DNA of 64,000 bases, taken from the NCBI RefSeq assembly GCF_003955715.1, contig NZ_CP034463.1, positions 4,216,001 to 4,280,000 on the forward strand. The letters are read 5' to 3'. Made by a program: the position numbers and the translations under genes. This DNA is from Streptomyces aquilus. Its GTDB lineage: Bacteria > Actinomycetota > Actinomycetes > Streptomycetales > Streptomycetaceae. How positions within the stretch are numbered: position 1 is the first letter of the stretch; each line of letters starts with the position of its first letter. The notes beneath the pieces are model-generated. The model had not been told where the DNA came from, searched no databases, and worked only from the letters and a program-made list of their open reading frames with translations. Below, piece after piece: positions 53,241 to 61,948 of this stretch.

Positions 53241-53540
53241 AGGGCGGGCGCAGGGGCGCTGGTCAGCGGGGGCGGGCGCAAGGGCTCGGCTCAGCGGGGC
53301 GGGCGTAGAGCCCGGGTCAGCGGGAGCGGGCGCAGAGGCTCAGCTCAGCGGGAGCGGGCGCAGAGGCTCCGCTCAGCGGGGCCGGGCGCAGAGCCCAGGT
53401 CAGCGGGAGCGGGCGCAGAGGCTCAGCTCAACGGCGCCGGGCGCAGAGGCTCCGCTCAACGGGCGCAAGGGCTCAGCTCAGCGGGAGCGGGCGCAGAGCC
53501 CGGGTCAGCGAGGGCGAGCCCAGGGCCGGGTCAGCGAGGG
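53241..53540. repeat. VNTR-like array of 26-28-bp units
   Basis: About ten imperfect units, the best reading CAGCGGGAGCGGGCGCAGAG followed by GCTCAGCT, fill the space between the convergent MFS and sortase genes. Units vary in a few bases and in length (22-28 bp). There are no spacers, so it is not a CRISPR. Confidence 0.88.
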
Positions 53541-54316
53541 CGCATCGACGTCAGCTTGGCCCACACCACCAGCCTGTACCGGGACGTGTACTCCGGAGTG
53601 CAGGTGGTGAGGGTGAGGTAGTAGCCGGGTTCGGAGTAGCCGTACGCGGTACGGACGATGGAGCGCGGGATGCGGTTCAGGACCCCCGCGTCGTGGGCCG
53701 AGGTCCGGTCGAGGGTCTTGTCGACGGCGTACGTGTAGACCGCGGTCCGGGTCTCCACCTCGATCGTGTCCTTCGCGGCCAGCCGGTTGATGTAGCGGAA
53801 CGGCTCCCCGTGCGTGTTCCGGTGCCCCGCGAGCGCGAAGTTCCCGGCCTGGCCCGGCTGCTGGGTCCCGGGGTAGTGGCCGACGTACCCCTTGTTGAGC
53901 ACCTCCTGCTTGCCGACGCCCTCGGCGACGGGGACGCGGAGGTGGAGGCGGGGAATGGTGAGGATGGCGTAGGCCTGGGACCAACTGGGCTGTGCGGGGC
54001 GGGTGGTGGGCTGCCCGCGTGTCAAGGGAACCTGCGGCTCCCCCGAGCCCTCGACCTCGGGCGCGTCACCGACCGGTGGGGTCGGCGCCCCCGTCCCCCA
54101 CTCCCGCTCCAGCGCCTCGACCTTCCGCTCGGCGCCGCGCCGGGCCTCCCGGTTGGTCCACCACAACTGGTGCACGACGAGAAGCAGCAGCACCACCCCC
54201 ACGGTGACGAGGAGTTCACCGCCCACCCACACCGCCTGCCGCCGTCGCGCACGCCGACGCCGGGTGTCGTGCCGCACGACGGGAGTGCGTGAACGTCGTA
54301 CCAGGGGAACCCGCAT
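53531..54316 (-). CDS. class E sortase
   Basis: A 261-residue sortase. It has a basic N-terminus, one helix (L-L-V-T-V-G-V-V-L-L-L-L-V), the catalytic His in A-L-A-G-H-R-N-T-H near 165, Cys in L-T-L-T-T-C-T-P-E near 230 and Arg in S-R-Y-R-L-V-V-W near 242. Class E enzymes join L-A-x-T-G proteins to the wall. The surface protein at 45461 has that motif. ATG 54316 follows AGGTGGG. Its end runs into the repeat array. Confidence 0.88.
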   Translation of the reverse strand: MRVPLVRRSRTPVVRHDTRRRRARRRQAVWVGGELLVTVGVVLLLLVVHQLWWTNREARRGAERKVEALEREWGTGAPTPPVGDAPEVEGSGEPQVPLTRGQPTTRPAQPSWSQAYAILTIPRLHLRVPVAEGVGKQEVLNKGYVGHYPGTQQPGQAGNFALAGHRNTHGEPFRYINRLAAKDTIEVETRTAVYTYAVDKTLDRTSAHDAGVLNRIPRSIVRTAYGYSEPGYYLTLTTCTPEYTSRYRLVVWAKLTSMRPR

Positions 54317-54452
54317 GCACCCACCTGCCTGCTCGGTCGCCCACCGGACCTGGACCGGGCCCGCACGATAGGCGCTACTCCCGCAAGTGACCAGAGCCAC
54401 AGGCGACCCGCCCGCCGCGCCACAACCGCTACCCCTTCTCATAACCGTTGGA

Positions 54453-54464
54453 GAAAGCGCTGTC
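54453..54464. promoter_or_regulatory. LacI-type operator GAAAGCGCTGTC
   Basis: It differs by one base from the GAAAGCGCTTTC palindrome of LacI-family repressors. It lies 143 bases before the GH30 gene. Confidence 0.4.
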
Positions 54465-54533
54465 GCACCTCTCGACAACCCCACACGTCACCCCTGATGC
54501 TTCGTGATGGCGCACGGGGGGCGAGAGGTGCGA
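54463..54533. promoter_or_regulatory. 12-bp inverted repeat before the GH30 gene
   Basis: TCGCACCTCTCG (54463-54474) and CGAGAGGTGCGA (54522-54533) pair perfectly around 47 bases. Beyond this and the LacI-type site, the gap 54317-54606 holds nothing I can name. Confidence 0.45.
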
Positions 54534-54606
54534 GCCACTACGTCTTCAGGCCAACTCCTGCTCAGGGGCAGGAACCCGGCCCCACGGAGAGGCGGAAAGA
54601 CAGCCA

Positions 54607-56079
54607 ATGATCCGACGCAGAACGCTGCTGACAGCCGCAGGAGGCACCCTCCTCGGCAGCGCCCTGGCGACCGGCACCGCACGGGCCGACGCCACGATCG
54701 CCGTCAACCCCGGCACCTCGTACGGCACTTGGGAGGGATGGGGCACATCGCTCGCCTGGTGGGCCAATGTCTTCGGTGCCCGGGACGACTTCGCCGACCT
54801 CTTCTTCACCACCAAGTCGACCACCTACAACGGCACTTCGCTCCCCGGCCTCGGCCTGAACATCGCCCGCTACAACCTGGGCGCGTGCAGCGGGAACACG
54901 GTGAGCGGGTCGTCGATGGTCGCGTCCCCCAACATCCCCGCGTTCAAGCAGATCGAGGGCTACTGGCAGGACTGGAACAACGAGGACCCCACGTCCTCCG
55001 CCTGGGACTGGACCGCGGACGCCACCCAGCGCGCGATGCTGACGAAGGCGGTGGCCCGCGGCGCGACCACCGAACTCTTCGCCAACTCCCCCATGTGGTG
55101 GATGTGCCTGAACCACAACCCCTCGGGCGCCTCGGACGGCGGCAACAACCTCCAGTCCTGGAACTACCGCCAGCACGCCTCCCACCTCGCCTCGGTCGTC
55201 CTCCGCGCCAAGAACAACTGGGGCGTGAACTTCGCGACCGTGGACCCCTTCAACGAGCCCTCGTCGTCCTGGTGGACGGCGACCGGCACGCAGGAGGGCT
55301 GCCACATGGACGCGACGGTCCAGGCGGCGGTACTGCCGTATCTCAGAAGCGAGTTGAACAGCCGCGGCCTGTCGGGCGTGAAGATCTCCGCCTCCGACGA
55401 GACCAGCTACGACCTCGCCCGCACCACCTGGAACTCCTTCAGCTCCACGACGAAGGGCTACGTCGACCAGGTCAACGTCCACGGCTACCAGGGCTCGGGC
55501 GGCCGCCGCGACCTGCTCTACACGGACGTGGTGACGACAGCCGGCAAGAAGCTCTGGAACTCGGAGACCGGCGACAGCGACGGCACCGGCTACAACCTGG
55601 CCTTCAACCTCCTCTACGACTTCCGCTGGCTGCACCCCACGGCCTGGGTCTACTGGCAGGTCATGGACCCGTCGGCGGGCTGGGGCGTGATCAAGTACGA
55701 CGCGAGCACCCTGCAACCCGGCGCGATCGAGACGAAGTACTACGTGCTGGCCCAGTTCAGCCGCCACGTCCGCCCGGGGATGAGGATCCTCGACACCGGC
55801 GTCAGCTACGCGACGGCGGCCTACGACGCCACCGCCAAGCGCCTGGTCATCGTCGCCCTCAACACCTCCACCTCCGCCCAGACCCTGACCTTCGACCTCT
55901 CCCGCTTCACCACGGTGACGGGCGGCTCGGGCGGCCTGGTCCCGCGCTGGAACACGGTGACGACGGGCGGCGACAAGTACGCGTCGTACTCCAACACCTT
56001 CCTGAGCGGAAAGACGGTGGCCGTGCCCTTCGCGGCGAAGGCGGTGCAGACGATCCAGATCGACGGGGTGACGATCTAG
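54607..56079 (+). CDS. secreted GH30 endo-beta-1,6-galactanase-like enzyme
   Basis: A 490-residue enzyme. Tat motif R-R-R-T-L-L-T-A-A-G. Acid/base Glu in D-P-F-N-E-P-S near 215 and nucleophile Glu in L-W-N-S-E-T-G near 320, with E-G-W-G-T-S-L-A near 42. The C-terminal domain is a beta-sandwich. These fit GH30 subfamily 5. It would cut type II arabinogalactan side chains of plant origin. ATG 54607 has GGAAAGACAGCC upstream. It stands alone and may be under a LacI repressor. Confidence 0.87.
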   Translation: MIRRRTLLTAAGGTLLGSALATGTARADATIAVNPGTSYGTWEGWGTSLAWWANVFGARDDFADLFFTTKSTTYNGTSLPGLGLNIARYNLGACSGNTVSGSSMVASPNIPAFKQIEGYWQDWNNEDPTSSAWDWTADATQRAMLTKAVARGATTELFANSPMWWMCLNHNPSGASDGGNNLQSWNYRQHASHLASVVLRAKNNWGVNFATVDPFNEPSSSWWTATGTQEGCHMDATVQAAVLPYLRSELNSRGLSGVKISASDETSYDLARTTWNSFSSTTKGYVDQVNVHGYQGSGGRRDLLYTDVVTTAGKKLWNSETGDSDGTGYNLAFNLLYDFRWLHPTAWVYWQVMDPSAGWGVIKYDASTLQPGAIETKYYVLAQFSRHVRPGMRILDTGVSYATAAYDATAKRLVIVALNTSTSAQTLTFDLSRFTTVTGGSGGLVPRWNTVTTGGDKYASYSNTFLSGKTVAVPFAAKAVQTIQIDGVTI

Positions 56080-56168
56080 CCGCCGGGTGAGGTGGGCCAG
56101 GGTTCCGGGTCGGGCCCTGGCCTGCGGAGATCTCTCCCTTGTCACCGCTCGGCAGTACGGTGTCCCTC

Positions 56169-57194
56169 ATGCGCCCCGACACGCCTGCCGAGAACGTCGA
56201 CCACACCGCCGAAGCGGCACGCCTGGAGCGAACCGCCGGCCTGTATCCCGAGGACGCCGAGCCCCTGCTCCTGCAGGCCGCCGCCCACCTGGAACTGTCC
56301 GGCGACCGCCCCGCCGCGACCACGCTCTACGACCGACTGCTGTCGTCGTCCGCTTCGCTTTCGCTGGAGAACCCCCATCTGGTACGCGCCCTCAAGGCCT
56401 CGAACCTGTGGGAGTACGGCCATGAGGCGGAGGCGAGGGCGATCATCGACGGCGTCCGCGCGGCCGCCCCGCGCGACCCGGCCCCCTGGGTGATCGTCGC
56501 GGAGGCCCTGGAGGCCCACGACGAGCTGGAGCAGGCCCAGGAGACGTTCACGGAGGGGGCGCGCGTGCTCCTGGCGGACGTAGCGGAACCCCCGTACTCC
56601 ACGCACCCCCTCCTGTTCGGCCGCCACCGGGTGCGCAGGATGCTGGGCGCCCCGCACGACGACTGGGACGTACTGGCGGACACCCTCCACACGTCCCCGG
56701 TGCCGTTGGACGAGCTGCACGACCCCAAGCGCGTCTGGTCCCTCGGCTCGGACAACCCGGCGGAACTGGCGGCGGAGATCTCCCGCCTGCGCGCGGAACT
56801 GGGCACCTACCGCGAGGCCCTCTCCCGCCCCTTCCCGGTGGCGGTCCTGCACTGGCCGAAGGACGAACTGACGGAGCTGCTGGCCGCGTACGCGCCCCTG
56901 TCGGAGGAGTACCCCTCCCACGAGGAGCACCTGGCGACGATAGAGGCCTCCCTGCGCGAACTGGCGGCTTCCGGCACGCCGAACCTGGGCATCGTCACAG
57001 GCACGGTCCCGTCCTACGAGGCCTTCGCGGCATCGGAGGGAGCCTCCCCGGCGGACAGCACGCTGCTCCCCCAGTACGCGACGACGCTGGCGGCCCGGGG
57101 CCGGGCGGTGGCGTGGCCGCCGCAGCGGGGGGCTGTGTGCTGGTGCGGGTCGGGACAGGCCTACGGCGAGTGCCACGGGGCGGGACCGGCGTAG
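56169..57194 (+). CDS. TPR-like protein with C-terminal SEC-C zinc motif
   Basis: A 341-residue cytosolic protein. The N-terminal 120 residues look like TPR pairs (A-A-R-L-E-R-T-A-G-L-Y-P and A-A-A-H-L-E-L-S-G-D), the middle is helical (A-A-E-I-S-R-L-R-A-E-L), and it ends C-W-C-G-S-G-Q-A-Y-G-E-C-H, a SEC-C motif (C-x-C-x8-C-H). No partner gene is nearby. The function is unknown. The ATG at 56169 gives an N-terminus without the unlikely upstream segment. Confidence 0.82.
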   Translation: MRPDTPAENVDHTAEAARLERTAGLYPEDAEPLLLQAAAHLELSGDRPAATTLYDRLLSSSASLSLENPHLVRALKASNLWEYGHEAEARAIIDGVRAAAPRDPAPWVIVAEALEAHDELEQAQETFTEGARVLLADVAEPPYSTHPLLFGRHRVRRMLGAPHDDWDVLADTLHTSPVPLDELHDPKRVWSLGSDNPAELAAEISRLRAELGTYREALSRPFPVAVLHWPKDELTELLAAYAPLSEEYPSHEEHLATIEASLRELAASGTPNLGIVTGTVPSYEAFAASEGASPADSTLLPQYATTLAARGRAVAWPPQRGAVCWCGSGQAYGECHGAGPA

Positions 57195-57240
57195 CGGGCG
57201 TCGCGCGGGAACCGACGCAACTGGAAACTGAACCCAACCC

Positions 57241-57283
57241 GGGTGACGGCCGCAGGCCACCACGGCCAAGGCGGCCGTCACCC
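57241..57283. terminator. bidirectional terminator between convergent genes
   Basis: GGGTGACGGCCGC (57241-57253) pairs with GCGGCCGTCACCC (57271-57283) around 17 bases. It lies just after the SEC-C gene and before the TOPRIM gene end. Confidence 0.75.
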
Positions 57284-57287
57284 CAGC

Positions 57288-57920
57288 TCAGAGACTGACC
57301 AGACTGGCCAGCAGCCCGTCGAGCGGAGCCGGCACCCGATCGTCATCGAGCGCCTCGACGAGAACACGCCCATAACGGATCTTGCGCCCCTTCTTCGTAC
57401 CGAGAAACCGCCGAAACTGCTGCTCAGAAGCCCGCCCCTGCTGCGCAGGCTGCTGCAAAAAGATCTCCAGGGCCCGCGACTCCCCCTCCTCCCCCACGAG
57501 CTCCCCCACCCGCGCCACCCCCAGCGCACGAATGAGCTCATCCTCAAGATCCGCCGCACAGACAAAGATCCCCTGCTCCGCCGCCCCGGCCCGCGCAAAG
57601 CCCCGCGAGTAATACGGCAGCTCCCGCTCATCACACAGACCCGCAAGCCGAAGCCCCAGCCCGGAGGGCCCGAGCAGCCCGGCATAGCGCCCCACGTTCA
57701 TGGCCCCACCCATGGACAACACGCACACCCCCTCCCCCTCCAGATCCCGCCCACGCCGCTCCGCAAGGGCATTGACGGCGGCGACATCACTCAGCCCCTC
57801 AAGCAGCACGACCACACGGACGGGCAACAACGCAGCAAGCTCAGCCACAAGACCACCGTCGCCGCCACCATCCCCCACCCACACAGCGACCGCGTCCCGG
57901 AACGCCCCCATGTCAGACAT
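57288..57920 (-). CDS. TOPRIM-domain protein (OLD-like)
   Basis: A 210-residue protein with L-L-E-G-L-S-D-V-A-A-V near 35, the first TOPRIM acid, V-L-S-M-G-G-A-M-N near 60, L-C-D-E-R-E near 85 and F-V-C-A-A-D-L-E-D near 110. These acids match OLD-family and DnaG-type TOPRIM domains that use two metals for nucleotidyl cleavage. No ATPase domain is attached, unlike full OLD nucleases. It may act with an unseen partner. The ATG at 57920 is chosen; 57911 is also possible. Confidence 0.72.
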   Translation of the reverse strand: MSDMGAFRDAVAVWVGDGGGDGGLVAELAALLPVRVVVLLEGLSDVAAVNALAERRGRDLEGEGVCVLSMGGAMNVGRYAGLLGPSGLGLRLAGLCDERELPYYSRGFARAGAAEQGIFVCAADLEDELIRALGVARVGELVGEEGESRALEIFLQQPAQQGRASEQQFRRFLGTKKGRKIRYGRVLVEALDDDRVPAPLDGLLASLVSL

Positions 57921-58039
57921 GAGACGAGTGTCAGCCCACCCCGGCCCCGGAGCGAGGGATTTTCCCCGTCCCACAAGCCGCCGAGCCTCACCCGGCGTCC
58001 ATGCAGGACGCAACCGCGCTGGGAACGCCCGCGCCCTGC

Positions 58040-58399
58040 TCAACGCGATTCGGCATCAACACCACCAGCGCCACCCTCACCGTAAAACCGCCCGCGTTCG
58101 CAGAGAGCATCGATCTCCGCGTTGTCCTCCTCAGTCAACTGCTCGTCCAGCGCAACGCTGATGACACGTCGCGCCCGAGCCAGCCGCCGAGCAACATCCC
58201 AGTCGGCGACGAACTCCTCGACCAGGTGCTCGTCGGCAGTCCCCGAAGCTTCGCGAGACCCGATTCGATCAAGGGAAACCACGAACTCGTTCAGGTCCTG
58301 CAGGAGTGCAACCACTTCGTCGAGAGGTAGACGGATCTCGGCGGCGGACATGCTGGAAGTGTTCAGCGGCTGATCGAACTCCAAGTTCGGTGTCTGCAT
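58040..58399 (-). CDS. hypothetical protein, 119 residues
   Basis: Mainly helical and acidic (A-A-E-I-R-L-P-L-D-E-V-V-A-L-L-Q-D-L and V-A-D-W-D-V-A-R-R-L-A-R-A-R-R). No signal or membrane segment. No family recognised. It could start at 58399 or at an internal ATG at 58351. It lies between the TOPRIM and DUF222 genes, 119 bases before the first in its direction, and no function is suggested. Confidence 0.55.
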   Translation of the reverse strand: MQTPNLEFDQPLNTSSMSAAEIRLPLDEVVALLQDLNEFVVSLDRIGSREASGTADEHLVEEFVADWDVARRLARARRVISVALDEQLTEEDNAEIDALCERGRFYGEGGAGGVDAESR

Positions 58400-58450
58400 T
58401 CAGATCCGAATCTTGCTACGCGAGGGCATTCTCACCGCCTCGCCCTCACC

Positions 58451-59917
58451 TCACTCCCGATACACGGGCGGAGCATTGGTGTACGTATGCCCGGTCGGCG
58501 CGGTCCAGGTCGAAACGCCACTGCGGGGGGCCCGGGTGACCTTCCACCCTGGGTGATGTGTCTTGAGCCGATGATGCCGACGGCACAACGGCTGCAGATT
58601 GTCGGGCGTCGTCTGCCCACCCCGTTCGGGGTTCCGGTGGTCGAACGGCTCGACATGATCCAGATCGCACCGCCGAGCAAGCATCCGGCAACTGGGAAAC
58701 GCGCAGTACTGATCCCGCGCAATCACATGCCGCTCGGTCTCGGCGGTGGGCCGATAGGTGGTGGGATCGGTCTTGACGAGCAACCCGGTCTCCGGCTGGA
58801 TCAACAACCGCCGCCAGACGGTCCCCGGCGCAAACGCCAACTCCCGCGCCTGCGAAGCACCGATGGACCCATACCCTTTGAGCTCCGCGGGCCCGTCATC
58901 AGCCCCGAGAAGCACATCGAACGGGACGGTCACCTGAACCACCGCAGCGCTCCGCCCACCCGCGGCCTCACCCGAGACCGAAGCCCCAGGCTGATTGACC
59001 ACAAGATCAAACAGAGCATCCACACGCTTCTGCTCCAAGCTGCGCCCATCGGCCTCATAGCCCCTGGCCCGCACATCCACCGCCTGCTCCATCAACGCGG
59101 CCTGCTGGGCAGGCAACACCGCCCCGAACAACGCCATGCCGTCATCCTGCGGATAATGCTGAATCCTCCGCTCGCCGACCCGTGCCCGATGCCGCTCCTC
59201 TGCCCCCTTGGGGTCGGCCCGCAGAATCTGCCGACGCAACGCAGCCCGAGTCTGCCCGGCAGCCTGCCCAGGCATCTTGTCGACGAGGGCGGCCTCAACC
59301 CGCCCAGCCACCTCGTCGTCCAAGACCTCCAACTGCTCGGCGACCGCCATGGCCTGTACATAAGAGATCCGCCCCTCGGCCAACAGCCGACAGGTCGCCC
59401 CATGCCGCCCCGCCAACAAAGTCGCCACCTTCAGCCGCTGCGCGGCCGTCTGATTAGCCAACCGCAGGGCACAGGCCACCTCTTCTACGGCCCCGTCCCA
59501 GGAAGCAGCAAAGACGTCCCCCAAACACCCGCCCGCCTCGACGATGACGGCCTCAGGAGTCTCCGTGTGCGCGGCAATGGCCGCCAACACCTCCACCTGC
59601 TTGGCCTGCAACCACGCCAGATGCCGCTCCAACACCACAAGCGCATCGATCCGCCCCCGCGCCGTCAACGACTCCGGCGCAAGTGCACCAAGCTCACCAG
59701 CAGTCACCGCACTGGGCGACCGCTCCCGAATCGAAGCAACCCATTCATCAAGAGGACCGGCTTCCAACCCCGACCGGCGAACACCTCCACCGCCCTCCAC
59801 ACCCCCAAGAGTCATCGCCTCAACCTCAACCTCAACCACGGCACTCACCCCCCACCCCCGACACCGCGCCGCAACACCCACTCCCCCGAGCAGGCCGACA
59901 CCCCCATTGTCGCTCAC
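58451..59917 (-). CDS. DUF222/13E12-family HNH endonuclease
   Basis: A 488-residue protein. A long helical DUF222 domain covers about 60-350, then the HNH core: C-A-F-P-S-C near 410, R-C-D-L-D-H-V near 422, then L-C-R-R-H-H near 455. Cys and His ligands are complete. These proteins are scattered in actinobacteria, often in mobile or variable regions. The start is unsure: GTG 59917 has no ribosome site, and ATG 59815 follows GAGGCG. No IS or terminal repeats are seen around it. Confidence 0.82.
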   Translation of the reverse strand: MSDNGGVGLLGGVGVAARCRGWGVSAVVEVEVEAMTLGGVEGGGGVRRSGLEAGPLDEWVASIRERSPSAVTAGELGALAPESLTARGRIDALVVLERHLAWLQAKQVEVLAAIAAHTETPEAVIVEAGGCLGDVFAASWDGAVEEVACALRLANQTAAQRLKVATLLAGRHGATCRLLAEGRISYVQAMAVAEQLEVLDDEVAGRVEAALVDKMPGQAAGQTRAALRRQILRADPKGAEERHRARVGERRIQHYPQDDGMALFGAVLPAQQAALMEQAVDVRARGYEADGRSLEQKRVDALFDLVVNQPGASVSGEAAGGRSAAVVQVTVPFDVLLGADDGPAELKGYGSIGASQARELAFAPGTVWRRLLIQPETGLLVKTDPTTYRPTAETERHVIARDQYCAFPSCRMLARRCDLDHVEPFDHRNPERGGQTTPDNLQPLCRRHHRLKTHHPGWKVTRAPRSGVSTWTAPTGHTYTNAPPVYRE

Positions 59918-60438
59918 TCAGAGTGATATCACCAGGTCAGATCTGGCACTCGAACGAGTGAATCACCACCGAACACCTATCGGCCCCCGCCCGCCACCAG
60001 CCTCTGCGCCAACTCGCCAATCCACCAGCACGCCAAACCCCACCCGGCGTACCCCCACCCGCCCACGCACCCACCCACAAGCCGCCAAACTCACCCGGCG
60101 TGCAGGCGAGACGCACCCGCGCCCGCCCAACCCCGACCAACTACCCAGCCGACAGCACTCGCCAACTGGCCTCGGCCACCCGTCTCTCCGGGCCGCTCGC
60201 TCGCTTCTCCCCCCGTGCTGGAGCGGCCCGGGTCAAGGGTGGCCCGGAGGGCCATCGCCGAAGGCGACGCGAAGCGCCCTTGAGGCGGGCCGCGGAAGCA
60301 CGACACTGGCAAAGAAGCGGGCGGCCCAACAGCAGCATCAAAGAGAGGAGGTGCTCTCCAGCATTTGGGCGACAGGCCAGGGACCCACCAGGCAGGCGCG
60401 GGTGCGTGCACGCGCTTCTCTGCCGGCAGACTGTTCAT
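59918..60438. other. gene-free stretch before the Vsr gene
   Basis: The stretch is about 520 bases, rich in C runs on the plus strand. It holds no convincing ORF, tRNA or terminator. A long frame joining the Vsr gene is a shadow without coding pattern. It probably contains the junction between the core chromosome and the island at the right. Confidence 0.4.
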
Positions 60439-60882
60439 GTGTCAGACGCTGTCCCCTCCTCCCCCGCCGTCTCGGCTCGCATGAGCAAGCAGGTCAGCAA
60501 GGACACAGCTGCCGAGTTGGCTGTCCGTCGCCTGTTGCACGCGGCCGGGCAGCGCTATCGCGTGGAGTACCCCGTGCCGGGAATGGCTCGGCGCCGAATC
60601 GACGTGGCGTTCCCGTCGGTCAAAGTTGCTGTGCTGATCGACGGCTGCTTCTGGCACGGATGCCCTGAGCACGCCACGCAGCCCAAGTCGAACGCAGAGT
60701 GGTGGCGCAAGAAGCTGGACCGCAACATGGCGCGCGACACGGAGACCACTGAGCACCTCACGACAGCAGGCTGGGAAGTGCTGCGGTTCTGGGAACATGA
60801 GCCACCAGAAGTCGTCGCTCAGGTTGTGACGGCAGCAGTCGAGCGGCGAAGGACCCGACAGAGACTGGGGAGGAATCGTTGA
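60439..60882 (+). CDS. vsr: very short patch repair (Vsr) endonuclease
   Basis: A 147-residue Vsr fold: M-S-K-Q-V-S-K-D-T near 15, Y-R-V-E-Y-P-V-P-G near 45, metal-binding Asp in R-R-I-D-V-A-F near 55 and the core F-W-H-G-C-P-E-H-A near 74. Vsr nicks T:G mismatches from deaminated 5-methylcytosine; homologues also serve as restriction nucleases in some systems. GTG 60439 gives the usual N-terminal length. ATG 60481 is possible. The stop overlaps the next gene's TTG start (TTGA). Confidence 0.87.
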   Translation: MSDAVPSSPAVSARMSKQVSKDTAAELAVRRLLHAAGQRYRVEYPVPGMARRRIDVAFPSVKVAVLIDGCFWHGCPEHATQPKSNAEWWRKKLDRNMARDTETTEHLTTAGWEVLRFWEHEPPEVVAQVVTAAVERRRTRQRLGRNR

Positions 60883-61850
60883 GCGGGCTGACATTCGTCG
60901 ATGTGTGCTCGGGGGCAGGCGGGCTTGCCCTGGGGCTGGAGCGGGCCGGCTTTGAGCCGAGACTGTTGCTCGACGAGGACGACGACGCCTGCCGGACCCT
61001 ACGCGCCAATCGGCCGCACTGGAACGTGCTCCAGGCGGATCTTCTGGATTTCGATCCGAGCGAGCACCCGGAGAGCCGCGACGTGGACCTGCTGTCCGCA
61101 GGGCTGCCGCGGGTGAAGTCGAACGCCACAGCAGCTCGGGCCGAGTCCGGGAGCGAGGAACGTCTACTGAAAGCAGCCGTCTACCTCGCACACGCAATCG
61201 GGCCTCGTGCGTTACTCGTGGAGAACGTGCCCACTCTGGCCCACTCGGACCGGTTCCGCGGCTTCCGCGAGTTCGCCCGCGCGGAACTGGAACACTTGGG
61301 TTACGAGTTCAGCTGGTTCGTTCTCAACGCCGCCGACTTCGGAGTACCGCAGGATCGCAAGCAGGGGGTGCTGGTGGCGATCAAGAGGCACTGGTTCCCG
61401 TCGTTTCAGCCTCCATCTCCCACCGTGACACACCATGTGTCAGTCGGTGAGGCCCTGGTCGAGTCCATGCGCTCGCGCGGATGGAAGGACGCCGACCAAT
61501 GGGCTGCCCAGGCATCCGTTGTGGCTCCAACACTGGTCGGTGGGTCGAAGAATCGCGGTGGAGCGGATCTGGGGCTTGCCGGGACGAAACGGAAGTGGGA
61601 GAGGCTGGGCGTGAACGCCCACTCACTGGGCAACGAGATCCCGGGGTCGGGTTTCGAGTGGGCGCCGGAACTCGGCCGGGATGGCATGGTACGGCTCACC
61701 GTGGACCAGACCGCCGTGCTGCAGAGCTTTCCCGAGGACTGGAGAATCACCGGCAGGAAGACGGCCCGATACCGGCAGATCGGCCATGCGTCCCCACCTC
61801 CAGTGGGTGAGGCGCTCGGTCGGGCCATCGCCCGAGCACTCCGTTACTGA
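60879..61850 (+). CDS. C5 cytosine methyltransferase homologue lacking the catalytic cysteine
   Basis: A 323-residue protein with motif I F-V-D-V-C-S-G-A-G-G-L, motif VI V-E-N-V-P near 115, motif VIII-like Q-D-R-K-Q-G-V near 155, and the C-terminal R-Q-I-G-H-A-S-P-P-P-V-G-E-A motif X. Motif IV, which should be P-C-Q, reads S-A-G-L-P-R-V-K-S near 77, so the catalytic Cys is Arg. Methylation by the usual route is unlikely. It may bind DNA or AdoMet as a partner of the next gene. It starts TTG after GGGGAGG and contains a TTA codon at 112 (61212). Confidence 0.85.
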   Translation: MSGLTFVDVCSGAGGLALGLERAGFEPRLLLDEDDDACRTLRANRPHWNVLQADLLDFDPSEHPESRDVDLLSAGLPRVKSNATAARAESGSEERLLKAAVYLAHAIGPRALLVENVPTLAHSDRFRGFREFARAELEHLGYEFSWFVLNAADFGVPQDRKQGVLVAIKRHWFPSFQPPSPTVTHHVSVGEALVESMRSRGWKDADQWAAQASVVAPTLVGGSKNRGGADLGLAGTKRKWERLGVNAHSLGNEIPGSGFEWAPELGRDGMVRLTVDQTAVLQSFPEDWRITGRKTARYRQIGHASPPPVGEALGRAIARALRY

Positions 61851-61948
61851 AAGAAAAATCCCCAGGTCAGAACCGAAGTCGCGGACTTTCGACCGAGCGG
61901 ACGACGCAGGCGGTCTACACCACCCACCGCCGGCTACACTTCCACCTC

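Noticed and set aside
53241..53540. CRISPR array
   Set aside because: Units abut with no unique spacers, and no cas genes are near.
58451..59917. Mobile element around the DUF222/HNH gene
   Set aside because: No terminal repeats, target duplication or recombinase are visible.
60100..60438. 113-residue N-terminal extension of Vsr
   Set aside because: It lacks coding pattern and no Vsr protein has such an extension.
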